Assembly: GCA_015698045.1 (NCBI GenBank)
Contig: BLAL01000300.1
Span: 126,501-190,500, forward strand
DNA from: Rhizophagus clarus
Lineage: Eukaryota; Glomeromycota; Glomeromycetes; Glomerales; Glomeraceae
Length of the DNA stretch: 64,000 nucleotides
Direction: 5' to 3'
Every line of letters starts with the position of its first letter. Position 1 is the first letter of the stretch. The notes beneath the pieces are model-generated. The model had not been told where the DNA came from, did not search any database, and worked only from the letters and a program-made list of their open reading frames with translations. Both the position numbers and the translations under genes were made by a program. Shown here piece by piece: positions 34,717-45,014 of this stretch.

Positions 34717-36117
34717 CAAGCTTTGATCTTCCACCCTGTCTTACTGTCCCTCTCCCTGATTTTTTATTTCGCTATTTTTTTTTTTTTTTAAAAAAAAAAA
34801 CTCTTTTTTTCTTTTATTTGTTGCCCCTCTTTTTTATTCTTACTTGCTACTCTTCTTTTAAAAACTTCTTTTCCTTTATTTTTCTAACTTCGTTGCCCTC
34901 TTAAAAAAAAAAAAAATTTTTTTTTGGTTTTATTCTTTTATTCCCATTCATTACCCTCTCTTCTTTTTTTTAAAAAAAATTATTTTTGCCCCTTTTTTTA
35001 CTGAATTATTTATTTCTGGATGTTCTCCTCTGGCAGCATAGGTTAGAGGTTAAAGATGGACTAACCGCGACTACTGACACGAAGTTTATCAGGACTGGGG
35101 AATAAAAAGTCTTATTTAGTGCAGGTATTTCCTGAGTCTCTAATTTAAAAAGAGAGGTTCCTATAAGCCGGGTTATGTAAGTTACCTTCTGCATTATTTT
35201 TCTAACTTTGTCAGCCCCCTTAAAAATCTTTTTTTATGTCCTTCCCTAACTTCGTTATTCCTTTTTCAAAAAAATAAAAAAAAAAAATTTTATTTTACTT
35301 TTTTACTTCCACCTCACTATCCTTTCTTTTTTATTTATTTTTATTCTTTATTTTGTAGATCAGATTTTTTTTTTGGTTGCTTAGTTCCTTTTTTCTTATT
35401 GTGGGTCAATTTTGAAGTATTTTTTTTTTGTAAGTCAGGTAGGAACCGGACGTTTGGAGACTTGGATGATTGCAGGTACTATATAGGCGGAGCTTATATT
35501 TCTTTTTTTTTTTTGCTTTTAGGTTGTCTGACTCCTGATGACTTGAACGAATCCAGAATTATAGGCAAAATAGGGAAGCGTTGGTCTAATTGAGTTAAAG
35601 AAACGTACTAGTGTCTTTTTTCATTTATTTTGAAGGAATAGGTTATTTCTTTGGACTAAGTGCTCCTGGAGACTTTTGATTTCTTAAAAAAAATCAAATT
35701 TCTTAACGAAACATCAGTAGAAATAGTATTAATGTTTCTTTTTGTTTTGGTTTGCAATAGTTGGTTTGATAGGAATAAACTATTCATAATATATTTGTGT
35801 TTATTTTATTTTTTTATTTTTTGATTTAATAAATAAAATTAAATTTATGTAAATAAAGTCTAGTAATAAATTGTAATAAATTGTAATATAAACAGTAAAT
35901 TTAATAAGCAATAATATAAATTTCATGGTAAAACAGTGATTAAATCACGTAAATTCCGTATGCATTCCATGAAAATTCCGTATCCAAACCATATTTATAG
36001 TGATACGGAATTGTGCAATTTTCCGTATCTTTTCAACGGTCTATTGTGATACGTTATTTCTAAGGAAAAAAATCGTATAAAAATCTTATTAAAAACGTAT
36101 CCAGTTTTTTTATAGGG

Positions 36118-36725
36118 ATACGGTACAGTACATAATTGAACGTTCGGTAAATTGTTAAATTTTAATTTTCCGATTTATTTAAAAGGAGCAAGTATTATAT
36201 ATACTGTAGTTGTTAAAATTTTTACGATATTAAATTAACATATACATCAATGCTTCATAGAAATGAAATCTTTTATAATGAGCTATTAATAAAAAAGAGA
36301 TTATGAACACGAAAAAATTTATCAACAATTATTTTGATGTATTTATGTAGTAGACCATTGATTACATCAAATTTCTCTAAATTAAAGTTATACCAGGGTA
36401 CCGAACGGATCAGCTTTTCTATTGGTCTATTGGTTTCAAAAGTAATAATTACGATATTTCGGATTGCAACTATAACGAAACCGCAAACATCAATAAATTT
36501 TTATATTTCTTTTTCAACACTTGTTACATAAGTTAACTTTTTCTGTACAGACAATTATATCACACGAACAAACAGCTCGCCAATTTCGCCAAATATATTT
36601 CATGAATTAAAAGCAAATTGAACTTTATTGTTTAAGACAATCAACATACAATTAATCTAGTTAAGCTAAAAATAAAAATAAACAAAAATTAATTGATATG
36701 ACTATTACTAGTATAGTAATTGACT
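36118..36725. other. Intergenic, 3' side of the minus-strand paralogue
   Basis: AT-rich sequence. No gene or element was recognised. The stretch from about 36640 is probably the 3' UTR of the gene at 36726. Confidence 0.4.
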
Positions 36726-37442
36726 CTATCGAGTTCTGCCTAATAAATTATTTAAATTATTTAAATGTTTTTCTAGGGCTAAGGTTTCTTTTTGCTGTCT
36801 TCGAAGTGTTTTTAATTCTTCTTTAATTAAGTGACTTTGTAAAGCATCTTCAAAGTTAGTTAATTGACTTTGCGCAAAAGTATCATTTTCTTTTTCTTGA
36901 GTAATCATTTGAGCGTGAGCTTGTAAGTAAAGATCTATTATTGCTTTTACATCATTATTAACTTTATTTTTTAATATTGCAATCAACTTCATTAACCGTG
37001 TTTGGTATGCTCTTAATTGGGGCTCTAATTCATTTGATTTCAGTTTTATAACCTTTTCTTTTAATTGAGGGAAGTTAACCTCCTCGTCAAAATAAAGTAT
37101 TTTATTTAATTTCATCAATCTAGGGTTGATCAAACCCTGATTCAAACCCTGATTTAAACCCCTATTAGCATCGTCATACATACCCAAAGAAATAAAAGCA
37201 AGAATAAAAAAAATTCCTCCCAAGACGAAAAGCACAATAAATGCTGTTTGTTCACTTTTCAACCATCCCGGAGCATAATTTTGTATTTCTACTCCATTCT
37301 CATATACCGGTTGAGTTTCTGCAAAAGGATAATACGTACCAACTAAATAAAAAAAAAATGATACAAGACTAAGAACACAAAATATAGAGATAACCAATGT
37401 TGGTACAAAAAAACACGCAAATGTGTCTATGCGCTTATTCAT
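36726..37442 (-). CDS. Two-TM coiled-coil orphan protein, left paralogue
   Basis: A single exon of 238 aa. Residues ~8-33 (FACFFVPTLVISIFCVLSL...) form TM1. The conserved luminal or extracellular loop YYPFAETQPVYENGVEIQN...PGW follows. Residues ~67-87 (FIVLFVLGGIFFILAFISL) form TM2, and ~150 residues of charged helical coiled coil make up the rest (VIKLKSNELEPQL, VNNDVKAIIDLYLQAHAQMI, ETLALEKHLNNLNN). Between TM2 and the coil is a small repeat, GLNQGLNQGL. The right-hand paralogue (38258-38980) is divergent and shares YPFAETQ, VEIQN, KLKSNEL, IDLYLQAHAQMITQ and KENDTFA. No known family was recognised. Topology suggests a membrane-anchored cytosolic or luminal coiled coil. Confidence 0.8.
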   Translation of the reverse strand: MNKRIDTFACFFVPTLVISIFCVLSLVSFFFYLVGTYYPFAETQPVYENGVEIQNYAPGWLKSEQTAFIVLFVLGGIFFILAFISLGMYDDANRGLNQGLNQGLINPRLMKLNKILYFDEEVNFPQLKEKVIKLKSNELEPQLRAYQTRLMKLIAILKNKVNNDVKAIIDLYLQAHAQMITQEKENDTFAQSQLTNFEDALQSHLIKEELKTLRRQQKETLALEKHLNNLNNLLGRTR

Positions 37443-38257
37443 AATGAATTCTTATAAATTTTCTGTCTTATAAAAATTGAATTATTTTTTTTTTTTTTAA
37501 GTTCAAAATAAAATAAGAAGCGATGTTTATGTAAACGACCTGTTATAAATTTGACAAGATCTTATGTTAAAATTATTTATTATATCAAATGAATACATAT
37601 TTATTAAACCATTTGGCCAATTGCTTATCAATTCAGCCATTCCAAATCGAATTTGGTTATTGTGAAACGTAAAATAGGGCCAAATCAACGGCAAATCAAA
37701 TCATTTATCAATCACTGCGTCCAACTAGTTGTCTTACATATCTAATAATTTTCAAAATTTCACGAAGAAATTAAGAAAAAATATTCGTGTCGAGTTTGCA
37801 ATTATTTAAATTACAAGTTGAAGAAAAAAGTTTTATTAGTAATACGATTTACTGCGTAACATTTATAACGCTATCCTACCACGTGATTTGTATATAAGAT
37901 ACTGTTATGCACCATTTCGTCATATTAAAGTTCTATCATATACTCAATTTTCAAAGTTTAATAATTATAAAGGGCCTTATTTTACGTTTTTCAATATTTA
38001 AATTCGAGAATATTCATTTAGAAAGATTTGAGATGGGCTGAATTGATAAGCGATCATCCAAATGGTTTAATAAATATGTATTCATTTATTATCGCAAATG
38101 AAAATCCATAATAATTTAAGTGTAATGCCTTATAATAAGTCATTTTACATAACATCTTTTCTTATTCACTTTGAACTTAGTTTGAAAAAAATTAGCAAAT
38201 TCCGTTTTTCAAAACAAGAAAATTTTATAAGAATTCACCACTCTTTCCATTTAAACA
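37443..38257. promoter_or_regulatory. Bidirectional intergenic region built as an inverted repeat
   Basis: The two promoters are inverted copies. AATACATATTTATTAAACC + ATTTGG (left, ~37591) matches CCAAATGGTTTAATAAATAT + GTATT (right, ~38057) over ~26 bp. GCTTATCAATTCAGCC / GGCTGAATTGATAAGC, TTTTGAACTTA / TTTGAACTTAG and TTTATAAGAATTCA just before each ATG are also shared. The centre, near 37850, is not repeated; it carries CACGTGAT (37880-37887) and TATATAAG (37891-37898), oriented for the right-hand gene but ~360 bp from its ATG. Confidence 0.7.
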
Positions 38258-38980
38258 ATGGCTTGGCAAGAAAAAGACAAAAACATAATAAAGGGTTTCT
38301 TTATAATAACAACAACCATCTTTGTAATTTGTGTTCTTAGTTTTGTGTCCCTTTTTTTTTATTTAGTTAGTGTGCATTATCCTTTCGCAGAAACTCAATC
38401 GGTATATAATAATGGAGTAGAAATACAAAATGCAATGCCAGGATGGACGGAAGGGGAAAAAACAGCATTTAAAACGCTTTTCATTCTGGGAGGAATTTTT
38501 GGTATTATTGCGTTATTTACCGGTTTAGAACATAATTACTTATTGGAAACTACTTCTACTCTTTATGGAGGTGTAGTCGACCCTGAATTAATGGAATTAA
38601 ATGAAATACTTTATGTTGACAAGAAGTTTTATTTCCCTGAGCTAAAAAGAGAAATAATAAAGCTAAAATCCAATGAACTAGGACCTCACCTAAAAACAAG
38701 CCAAACTCGATTAACGCAATTTATTGCTGAATTACAAAACAAAGTTAATAATGATTTAAAAGTAATAATAGATCTTTACTTACAAGCTCACGCTCAAATG
38801 ATTACTCAAAAAAAAGAAAATGATACTTTTGCACGAAGTCATTTAACTAATTATGAAAATATTTTACTGAATCATTTAACGCAAGGAGAATTAGAAACAC
38901 TTCGAGCACAGCAGAAAGATACTCTAGCTCTAGAACAACATTTTAATTATTTAAATAGAAAACCATATTTCTTGTCCTAG
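38258..38980 (+). CDS. Two-TM coiled-coil orphan protein, right paralogue
   Basis: A single exon of 240 aa, divergent from and homologous to 36726-37442. TM1 ~12-38 (IITTTIFVICVLSFVSLFFY), then HYPFAETQSVYNNGVEIQN and PGW. TM2 ~68-86 (FKTLFILGGIFGIIALFTG), then the coiled-coil region with EIIKLKSNELGPHL, VNNDLKVIIDLYLQAHAQMI and ETLRAQQKDTLALEQH. The GLNQ repeat of the left copy is replaced by unrelated residues (NYLLETTSTLYGG). The C-terminus carries a ~33-bp direct repeat (38937-39006): the first copy is coding and continues NRKPYFLS before the stop. The second copy is after the stop, so the end of the protein was altered by a recent duplication. Start chosen at the ATG after TTTATAAGAATTCA, the same context as the paralogue. 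Confidence 0.8.
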   Translation: MAWQEKDKNIIKGFFIITTTIFVICVLSFVSLFFYLVSVHYPFAETQSVYNNGVEIQNAMPGWTEGEKTAFKTLFILGGIFGIIALFTGLEHNYLLETTSTLYGGVVDPELMELNEILYVDKKFYFPELKREIIKLKSNELGPHLKTSQTRLTQFIAELQNKVNNDLKVIIDLYLQAHAQMITQKKENDTFARSHLTNYENILLNHLTQGELETLRAQQKDTLALEQHFNYLNRKPYFLS

Positions 38981-39006
38981 AACAACATTTTAATTATTTA
39001 AATAGA
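38937..39006. repeat. Direct repeat across the stop codon, 2 x ~33 bp
   Basis: CTAGAACAACATTTTAATTA plus TTTAAATAGAAA occurs twice, separated by a few bases (ACCATATTTCTTGTC). It overlaps the 3' end of the coding region. Confidence 0.85.
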
Positions 39007-41380
39007 AATTGACCAAATTTTTTTGTGAATGTAACCGATTCGTTAAACGTTTTATTTTTGAATAAATCAGTTTTTTATGCTTCTAACTGGTCTTAACTAA
39101 ATTAATTATATTATTCATTCGTTTTTATCTTATATCATTATAAAGTTTAATCTGCATATAAGTTTATTCTTTGAGATCTGTGCAAATTTATGATATGCAT
39201 ATGGTGTCAATACATAAATTGAGCGATACATCGCGTGGTTTATCATGTTTAACCTAACAGATGGAACATTGGAACAATCTTGGTCTTTTCAAATTCATTA
39301 AAACATCTCCCAATTTAATGACAAAAGTAAACTGTACCAAGTGTTACTTGAAAAGATCCCGACCCCACCGGAAAGCCGATTGAAATAATCACATAAAGTA
39401 CATGTATCTGGTATAACTTTGAAGAGTAACTTTGATGTAGTCAATTATCTAATTAAATCAAAAGTCAAACCTCTGTATTAAATAATTATTATTTAAAAAT
39501 TCATCTTATAAATAAATTTATGTGAAATTAATGTACTTTTAGAGTTTTAACAGATTTCTGAATGTCTGAAACCTTCAAAATTTTTGAAAATATTGAAATA
39601 TTTATGAAACTTGCGAAACTTTTTATTGACGTTTTTGGTATAATATTTTAAAAACTAATTATAACAGATAAAGAGAAAAAATTTTTTTTATAACATATAA
39701 CCTCAAAAATTACTAGGTAAATTTAATTTTGGCTTATTTAGAGCGGCAAAAGCGATTTTAAATCCATTGACCTATTTTACAAAAATCTTTCTTTCACGAA
39801 CTCCATTTTTTGGAAACGATCGAAAAAGGCGTTTGTCACCACGATGAAAATCACGTGATCATAATAAAAATATTTGTCACCCGTGTCACGCCCTCTACCT
39901 TTCATTTTTCATTAAATATTATGGAGGGACAGATTTTTGGCCCCTCCAAAGACGGTAGAATATATGTAACAAGGTAGTGGACGACAATTGCTTCCCAGTT
40001 GGACATTTCGTTTTTGTGAAGACTCTCGACTGTCTTCAGGTCGAATGTATGAATTATCATGAATCCTCTAACGTTTCCAATAACTATCGTTTATACGACC
40101 ACGACTTCTATTATTCTGAAGTTGATTCCATTGCTCCTTTTCTTTAGTGTTCTATCCTGCTACAATTGTAGTACTTAATTGTGGTATTATATGTATGCAG
40201 ATTATTAATAGGTTTTGCCTCGATTGGTACGTCTAACATACGAATAATGAATGAAATTGGTGTTAGTTATACTGTAGCAAATGATAGTAACATCAGTTCG
40301 ATAAAATTGCTATACATAGTATTCAAGGGATATTTTTCACGTATCTGTAATGATTGGATTTGATCATGCTCAAAATAATTGCGAAAAAATATTGATATGT
40401 TTATCTAGTGATTTCAACAGAGAGCAGATGTATTCTATCAAAGAAAACAGTGGACACGTATTCCTTGATTACAGGATGTTGAAGTATTTATGAATAATCG
40501 AAAGTGAGTGACAAGTAATGTTTGATCACAAAAGAAAATAGTAGACATTAATCATAGACGTGTGAAGCGTATCCTTTTATAAGCTAAAGACATAAGAACA
40601 ATAATTCTATGCTTTGAGACACTTTCTGATGAGGCACGAGGGATAATTTGGTTTGCTTCCCGGTCTATTAATAAATTTATAACTAAAATTGCCATTACAA
40701 AAATTTCAATTTCTCATGTTTCATCTATTATTTGTAAATTTTGACAATAAAGTTTTGTTCCTTAGAAGTATCTTTGTAAATTACAATCGCGAATTTGAAA
40801 ATTTTTCAAAGAATTTAATTACAATAAAAGCGCAAAAGAATTTATTAATATTATTTATATCACCTATTATCTATTTCGGGGTGCCAGACCAGTAAAGTAT
40901 CCAAATTAGCTTGTACACAAAATTTTGTTCTAATCATTTTTACTATGTCCTATGTTTGTGATTAAACCTATAGTAGTAAAAGACGTCTAGGGGCGGGAAG
41001 TCATATTTTTATACTTTATTTCTCTCTTGAAATCTGCTGCTCTATTGTTTTATTATAAAGAAAATGATTCACAAATAAAATTTACCTGATTGGGTTTTAA
41101 TTAGGATATTTTTTTAATTTTCTGAAAATTTTAGCATTACATAATCAAATTTGTCCTTGATAAAGAAATATTTGCTATGACTAGAATTACATTATATAAA
41201 ATATTGAACCATAATTGGAAGCAATTTTGCTGATAATATAAAGCATAAAGAAATTACAAATTTCTGAATTAATAAATTTCTAACAAAGAATTTCAAGTAT
41301 ATTTCAACTTTCAAGGGTATAAAAAGTTAGTGTTTATATTGCTATTTAAAACAAAGGTTGATATGATTTAACGTTACGAT
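38981..41380. other. Intergenic, 2.4 kb, no convincing gene
   Basis: Contains TCACGTGATC at 39851-39860. Plus-strand frames at 40181-40363 and 40689-40895 show no recognisable domain. Nothing else is supported. Confidence 0.45.
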
Positions 41381-42214
41381 TCATTCCATATCACTTTTTT
41401 TCTCCGTTTCGAGAAAACCACTGTCTCCTTCTTGATATTTGGAAACCTTGGGATCAATTCTAAAATATGAATCTTCCCATCCGAATCTATCTTCAATATC
41501 ACACAGGATACTATATTTGTATGTCTTTTGAGTTATAGATTCTACATCCAAACGAGTAAGAGCAGAGAATACTATACGAGCGCGTTGTTTATCCAGAATA
41601 AGTTCTTTATAGAAAGGTTTTTTTTGTGCGATCCAAGTGTGGATGCTATTTGCTAGGAAACGGTCCCAAGCGTCTTCTGTCTGTTCAAACCAGATAGTGA
41701 TGAGCCAATATAATTGCGTAATTCGAAAATCAGGCACGTCATCCAGGTCATTTTCTTCGCGGACTAATTTTTTAAGCTCTACTCCTACTTTTATATCGCA
41801 TAATTCCCAACCAAGATGCTTTATCGCATCTTGATAATCTTCTAATTTCATACGTTGTGTGGGAGTGATAACAAAATGCCACACCTTTTGGGTTTCTGAT
41901 GGGAATCGGAGTTTCATCTTGTTTGTATATACTAAAGCCAATCCTCGAGGTAAAGTAATATCCCTTGGAAGAATGTAGCAGTCAACTTGATCACTAATTG
42001 GAGTTTTGTGGGGAGGTTCGCCTAATGGTACGAAGCATGACACTCCCAATGCATTAATATTATTAAATGGAAAGTATTTTATGAAACCATCATCTAGAAG
42101 TTCACAGTCACTCGTTTTGAGTTCACCGTTTATAGCGTCAAGTCGGTGCAGTGTCCAATTAACTTTTCTATAAAGCACGCCTAACCGTGGTGGTCTTGAT
42201 CCAATAGGTTCCAT
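41381..42214 (-). CDS. Orphan protein, possible Tse2-type ADP-ribosyltransferase fold
   Basis: A single exon of 277 aa. The first ATG in frame is at 42214 (MEPIGSRPPRLG); the frame extends 26 codons further upstream without another ATG. The N-terminal ~125 residues follow an order I associate with the fungal/bacterial Tse2 ADP-ribosyltransferase family: a LYRKVN start, a glycine/valine-rich GVSCFVP strand, ILPRDITLPRGLALV and WHFVITPTQRMKLEDYQDAI. The remaining ~150 residues (IRITQLYWLITIWFEQTEDA-like region, then a charged end) are unknown. The ADP-ribosyltransferase idea rests on motif order only, and catalytic residues cannot be verified here. A (TA)n TATA-like stretch lies ~85-95 bp upstream of the ATG (42297-42308). 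If correct, it could be an intracellular or secreted modifying enzyme, or a domesticated toxin fold. Otherwise it is a lineage-specific orphan. Confidence 0.6.
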   Translation of the reverse strand: MEPIGSRPPRLGVLYRKVNWTLHRLDAINGELKTSDCELLDDGFIKYFPFNNINALGVSCFVPLGEPPHKTPISDQVDCYILPRDITLPRGLALVYTNKMKLRFPSETQKVWHFVITPTQRMKLEDYQDAIKHLGWELCDIKVGVELKKLVREENDLDDVPDFRITQLYWLITIWFEQTEDAWDRFLANSIHTWIAQKKPFYKELILDKQRARIVFSALTRLDVESITQKTYKYSILCDIEDRFGWEDSYFRIDPKVSKYQEGDSGFLETEKKSDME

Positions 42215-42870
42215 GTTAATAATCTTAGAGAACAATTTTATACTGAATGTAAAGCAAGAGTGAAGAGAATTTATAACCGTTTCTAAATACACTGTGATAT
42301 ATATATACTCTTGATAGACTTTGTAAACAAAGTAATTTATATAACTGAACGTAATAACTTGTGTTTTTTTTATATACCAGATAAAGAATATTAAATGTAT
42401 TGTAAAATAATTTTGTATAGAACGCGAAACGTGTATAAGTACTGTATGAGTCTTTACAAATTAAGTTTATGTCGAGTAAAATTATTTATTGCGCCACAAT
42501 GTGGAAAAAAATTCGTAACAAGAGAGTTTTTTTTTTTTTTTGGCTTGGATTTTATATATTACAAATATATTTATCTTTACAGGTTAGGAGAATAGAAAAC
42601 AAAAGTAAGGTGGTTAAGAGGATCAAATCGGTTAAATCGAAATATCGTATCAAATGATGTAATGCATAGTAAACTTTAGTACTAGTTTTATCTAATTATA
42701 CTTCAAATTGCGCATCGTATTTATAAGCAGCTGCGGTTAAAATCAGCAATTCACTAATACTTATCATAATATCACAAAGTCATGATATAAGTTTGATTAA
42801 TCAAATAGTCAAATTAATTATAAGTTAAATCTGTAGACTATCTACCGACAATAAAATAATACTATATAAC
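42215..42870. other. Intergenic upstream of the Tse2-like gene
   Basis: TATA-like GATATATATATAC at 42296-42308. An open frame at 42395-42595 is AT-driven and has no family signal. Confidence 0.4.
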
Positions 42871-42872
42871 AA

Positions 42873-43367
42873 TAAAAGCCGCTTCATTTGAAAGTCTGTC
42901 TGGTTTACAAAATAGTTCTCTAAATATAACGATAAGAGTGAACAGAGGCTTCGATAGATCTGAAATTGCTCTTGCGTTGGTAATACAAAATAATTCATAT
43001 TGTTCGCATGTGAAAGATAGATTTGAAGATTTGATAGAATAGATTGATGAGAACATTTTACATTGGAAATTCGATAAACAGCAAAGAAAAAAGGTGATCT
43101 TTTTATTATTTCAACATTATATAAAAAATAACATGGATTTATAAAACTTATAGGGTGACACTGTGAATATTTAGCTAGTGAAATGAAAAAACTGCAACTT
43201 CTAATCTTTATTACAGTATTTCATTTCCAATTGGTGAAGAAAAGAATTTTTTCCTTTATTCCAGAATTTTTTATGGTTTAGTGGGATTTGCAGGATTAAT
43301 AACAGCCAACAAATTAAAGGATCTCAATAAAATATTCAATAATTACAAACCTACAGCTAAATATTGA
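42873..43367 (+). pseudogene. Probable gene relic of unknown family
   Basis: Two stretches have protein-like codon composition. The first, 42873-43135, reads AASFESLSGLQNSSLNITIR, VNRGFDRSEIALALVIQN and HVKDRFEDLIE, then a TAG near 43040, and continues in the same frame with IDENILHWKFDKQQRKK. The second begins after a TTACAG acceptor-like site (43217) and reads ISFPIGEEKNFFLYSRIF, YGLVGFAGLITANKLKDLNK to TGA 43365. The frames could not be joined with a clean intron. It may be a decayed multi-exon gene, or two exons of one whose upstream part I cannot find. Confidence 0.35.
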
Positions 43368-44813
43368 AAACGATGGACAGGTGTAGTGATTGTGAAGATA
43401 ATATGATCTTTTTCTTTGCACGCCACTGTATAACAATGGGGATGACTCCATAGTACTTTATCTTAATTCTAATCCATGATTTTTATACCTGCATAAACGG
43501 ATGAAATAAATGCAATCGTTAATTTAGTGATTAGTATCCGAATAAAAAAAATTCATACCCGTCACCGGTTAGCATCCGATTTCAACAATTTTTACTGTTC
43601 AATATATTAATTAATTTTCGTATGAATATGAGCATCATGCTATTCAGGTTAGAGATGATCAGCATCAGGAATTTACGAAGGCTTAACGGAGCATCCGGTC
43701 GGCTGATGTAAATCATTATCTCGTGAAACATGAGTCATTCATTTGTAGTATGGAATATGGATACTGCCAACCCTTGGTTATTACGGCAAGTAACGAGATT
43801 TCTTATAACGACGACGTAGCTGACAACTCTTGACAACTACCCTATTCTTACACTAGGATTAAGAACTGGAGTTATTATTTCAGCGTAATCGTAGGAGTTA
43901 AAATGAGTGTAATGTTATATCTTTATTACCCTTTCTTGTTTTCTTATATAAAAGAGTGATATTAAATTTTATTTTATTTTTTTTCCTAATAACAGACTGT
44001 TTTTCCATCAATAATAGACCAATAAAGGAATATTCTTCTTTTTTAAATGATTCACGATAACACTAAAAATAAAATTATATATATAATTAACAAATGATGC
44101 ACAACGGTACAAAAATTTTATTATCTCATGATTAACAAAAATATTCTATGCATTCCATTGCATATTCTTTTTTTCTTTTTTATTTGTAATATTTCATATA
44201 AAGATTTTAATCGAGTTCTTACATAGATAGTAAGCGTTTCTGTTAATCTCGTTAATCACTTAATCCTTGTTTGATACTTGACAATGCGGAGGTGATTTTA
44301 ATTTTAACGAACCATAAAAAAAAAAAAAAAAAAAGGACGGACATTTGAGAATGACATACATATTACCATCAGTTCATACCTCCGGATTAAATTTACCCTT
44401 TGTCGATCAAAGGATTTTCTTTTATATCATCAAAAACAGGTTTATTACGTATTAAGCATATTTAAATCATTTGAATAACTAAAAATAAATAAATAAATAA
44501 AAAAAAAAAAATGAATCCCCTTAAATCGTATGTATGTTACGTATACAAACTCCGCATGTATTATTATAACGATTATAAAAAAAAATCGGTCACACAAATA
44601 AGGAGGTGATTTACGAAAAAAAAATTATAAATAGCCCTTGAAATTTTTAAAAATAAATAAATATATTTGGGGAAAAGGTATTATTCAATCTCTCTTTTAT
44701 GAAATTATATGGTTCTTTCTTTTCTTTTTTTAACGAATTTCTAATATTTGTTTTGTCTTTTATAATTTCTTATTAATAAGGAACAATTGAAAATAATAAT
44801 TAAAAATTAGAAA

Positions 44814-44844
<31 letters not shown>

Positions 44845-44913
44845 GATTATTTAATGAAACCCTAACTTCGGATTTTTAATTCTCGACTTTCCAAGATATA
44901 ATACCTAACGTTA
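43368..44913. other. Intergenic upstream of the arrestin gene
   Basis: AT-rich. Contains a poly-A run (44318-44335), ATAAATAAATAAATAAA (about 44485) and an (AAT)n microsatellite (about 44816-44839). No gene was recognised. Confidence 0.45.
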
Positions 44914-44932
44914 CTATATATACACGTGATCA
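44914..44932 (+). promoter_or_regulatory. TATA-like box and CACGTGATC, arrestin gene promoter
   Basis: CTATATATA (44914-44922) runs directly into CACGTGATCA (44923-44932), about 85-100 bp before the arrestin ATG. CACGTGATC is the box seen repeatedly in this window. Confidence 0.5.
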
Positions 44933-45014
44933 AGTAATTTAATTTTCTCTGAAAGACTTTTGACCATACAAAGAGCATATCTACACAAAGAACGTTTTGT
45001 AAAATATAACCAAG

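Larger units (their letters stand above)
32647..36117. mobile_element. ~3.5-kb TIR element with subterminal TACGGAA repeats
   Basis: Left end CCCTATAAGAAATCTG and inverted right end CCCTATAAAAAAACTGGATA match for ~12 bases, followed by shared GGATACGTTTT. Both subterminal regions (32690-32840, 35945-36080) are full of ATACGGAA/TTCCGTAT and ATACGTTTT words in both orientations. ATA flanks both ends, a possible 3-bp target duplication. The interior carries a decayed minus-strand coding region (33212-34533) with its own promoter-like boxes, and long pyrimidine tracts (34590-35400). No transposase catalytic domain is seen, so it may be non-autonomous or have captured other sequence. Confidence 0.6.

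Noticed and set aside
35006-35593. Open frames in the right part of the 3.5-kb element
   Set aside because: Short, interrupted by pyrimidine tracts and without recognisable motifs.
42215-42292. Upstream extension of the Tse2-like frame by 26 codons
   Set aside because: No ATG is present in the extension (it begins with GTG), and the TATA-like box would then lie directly at the start. ATG 42214 is the better start.
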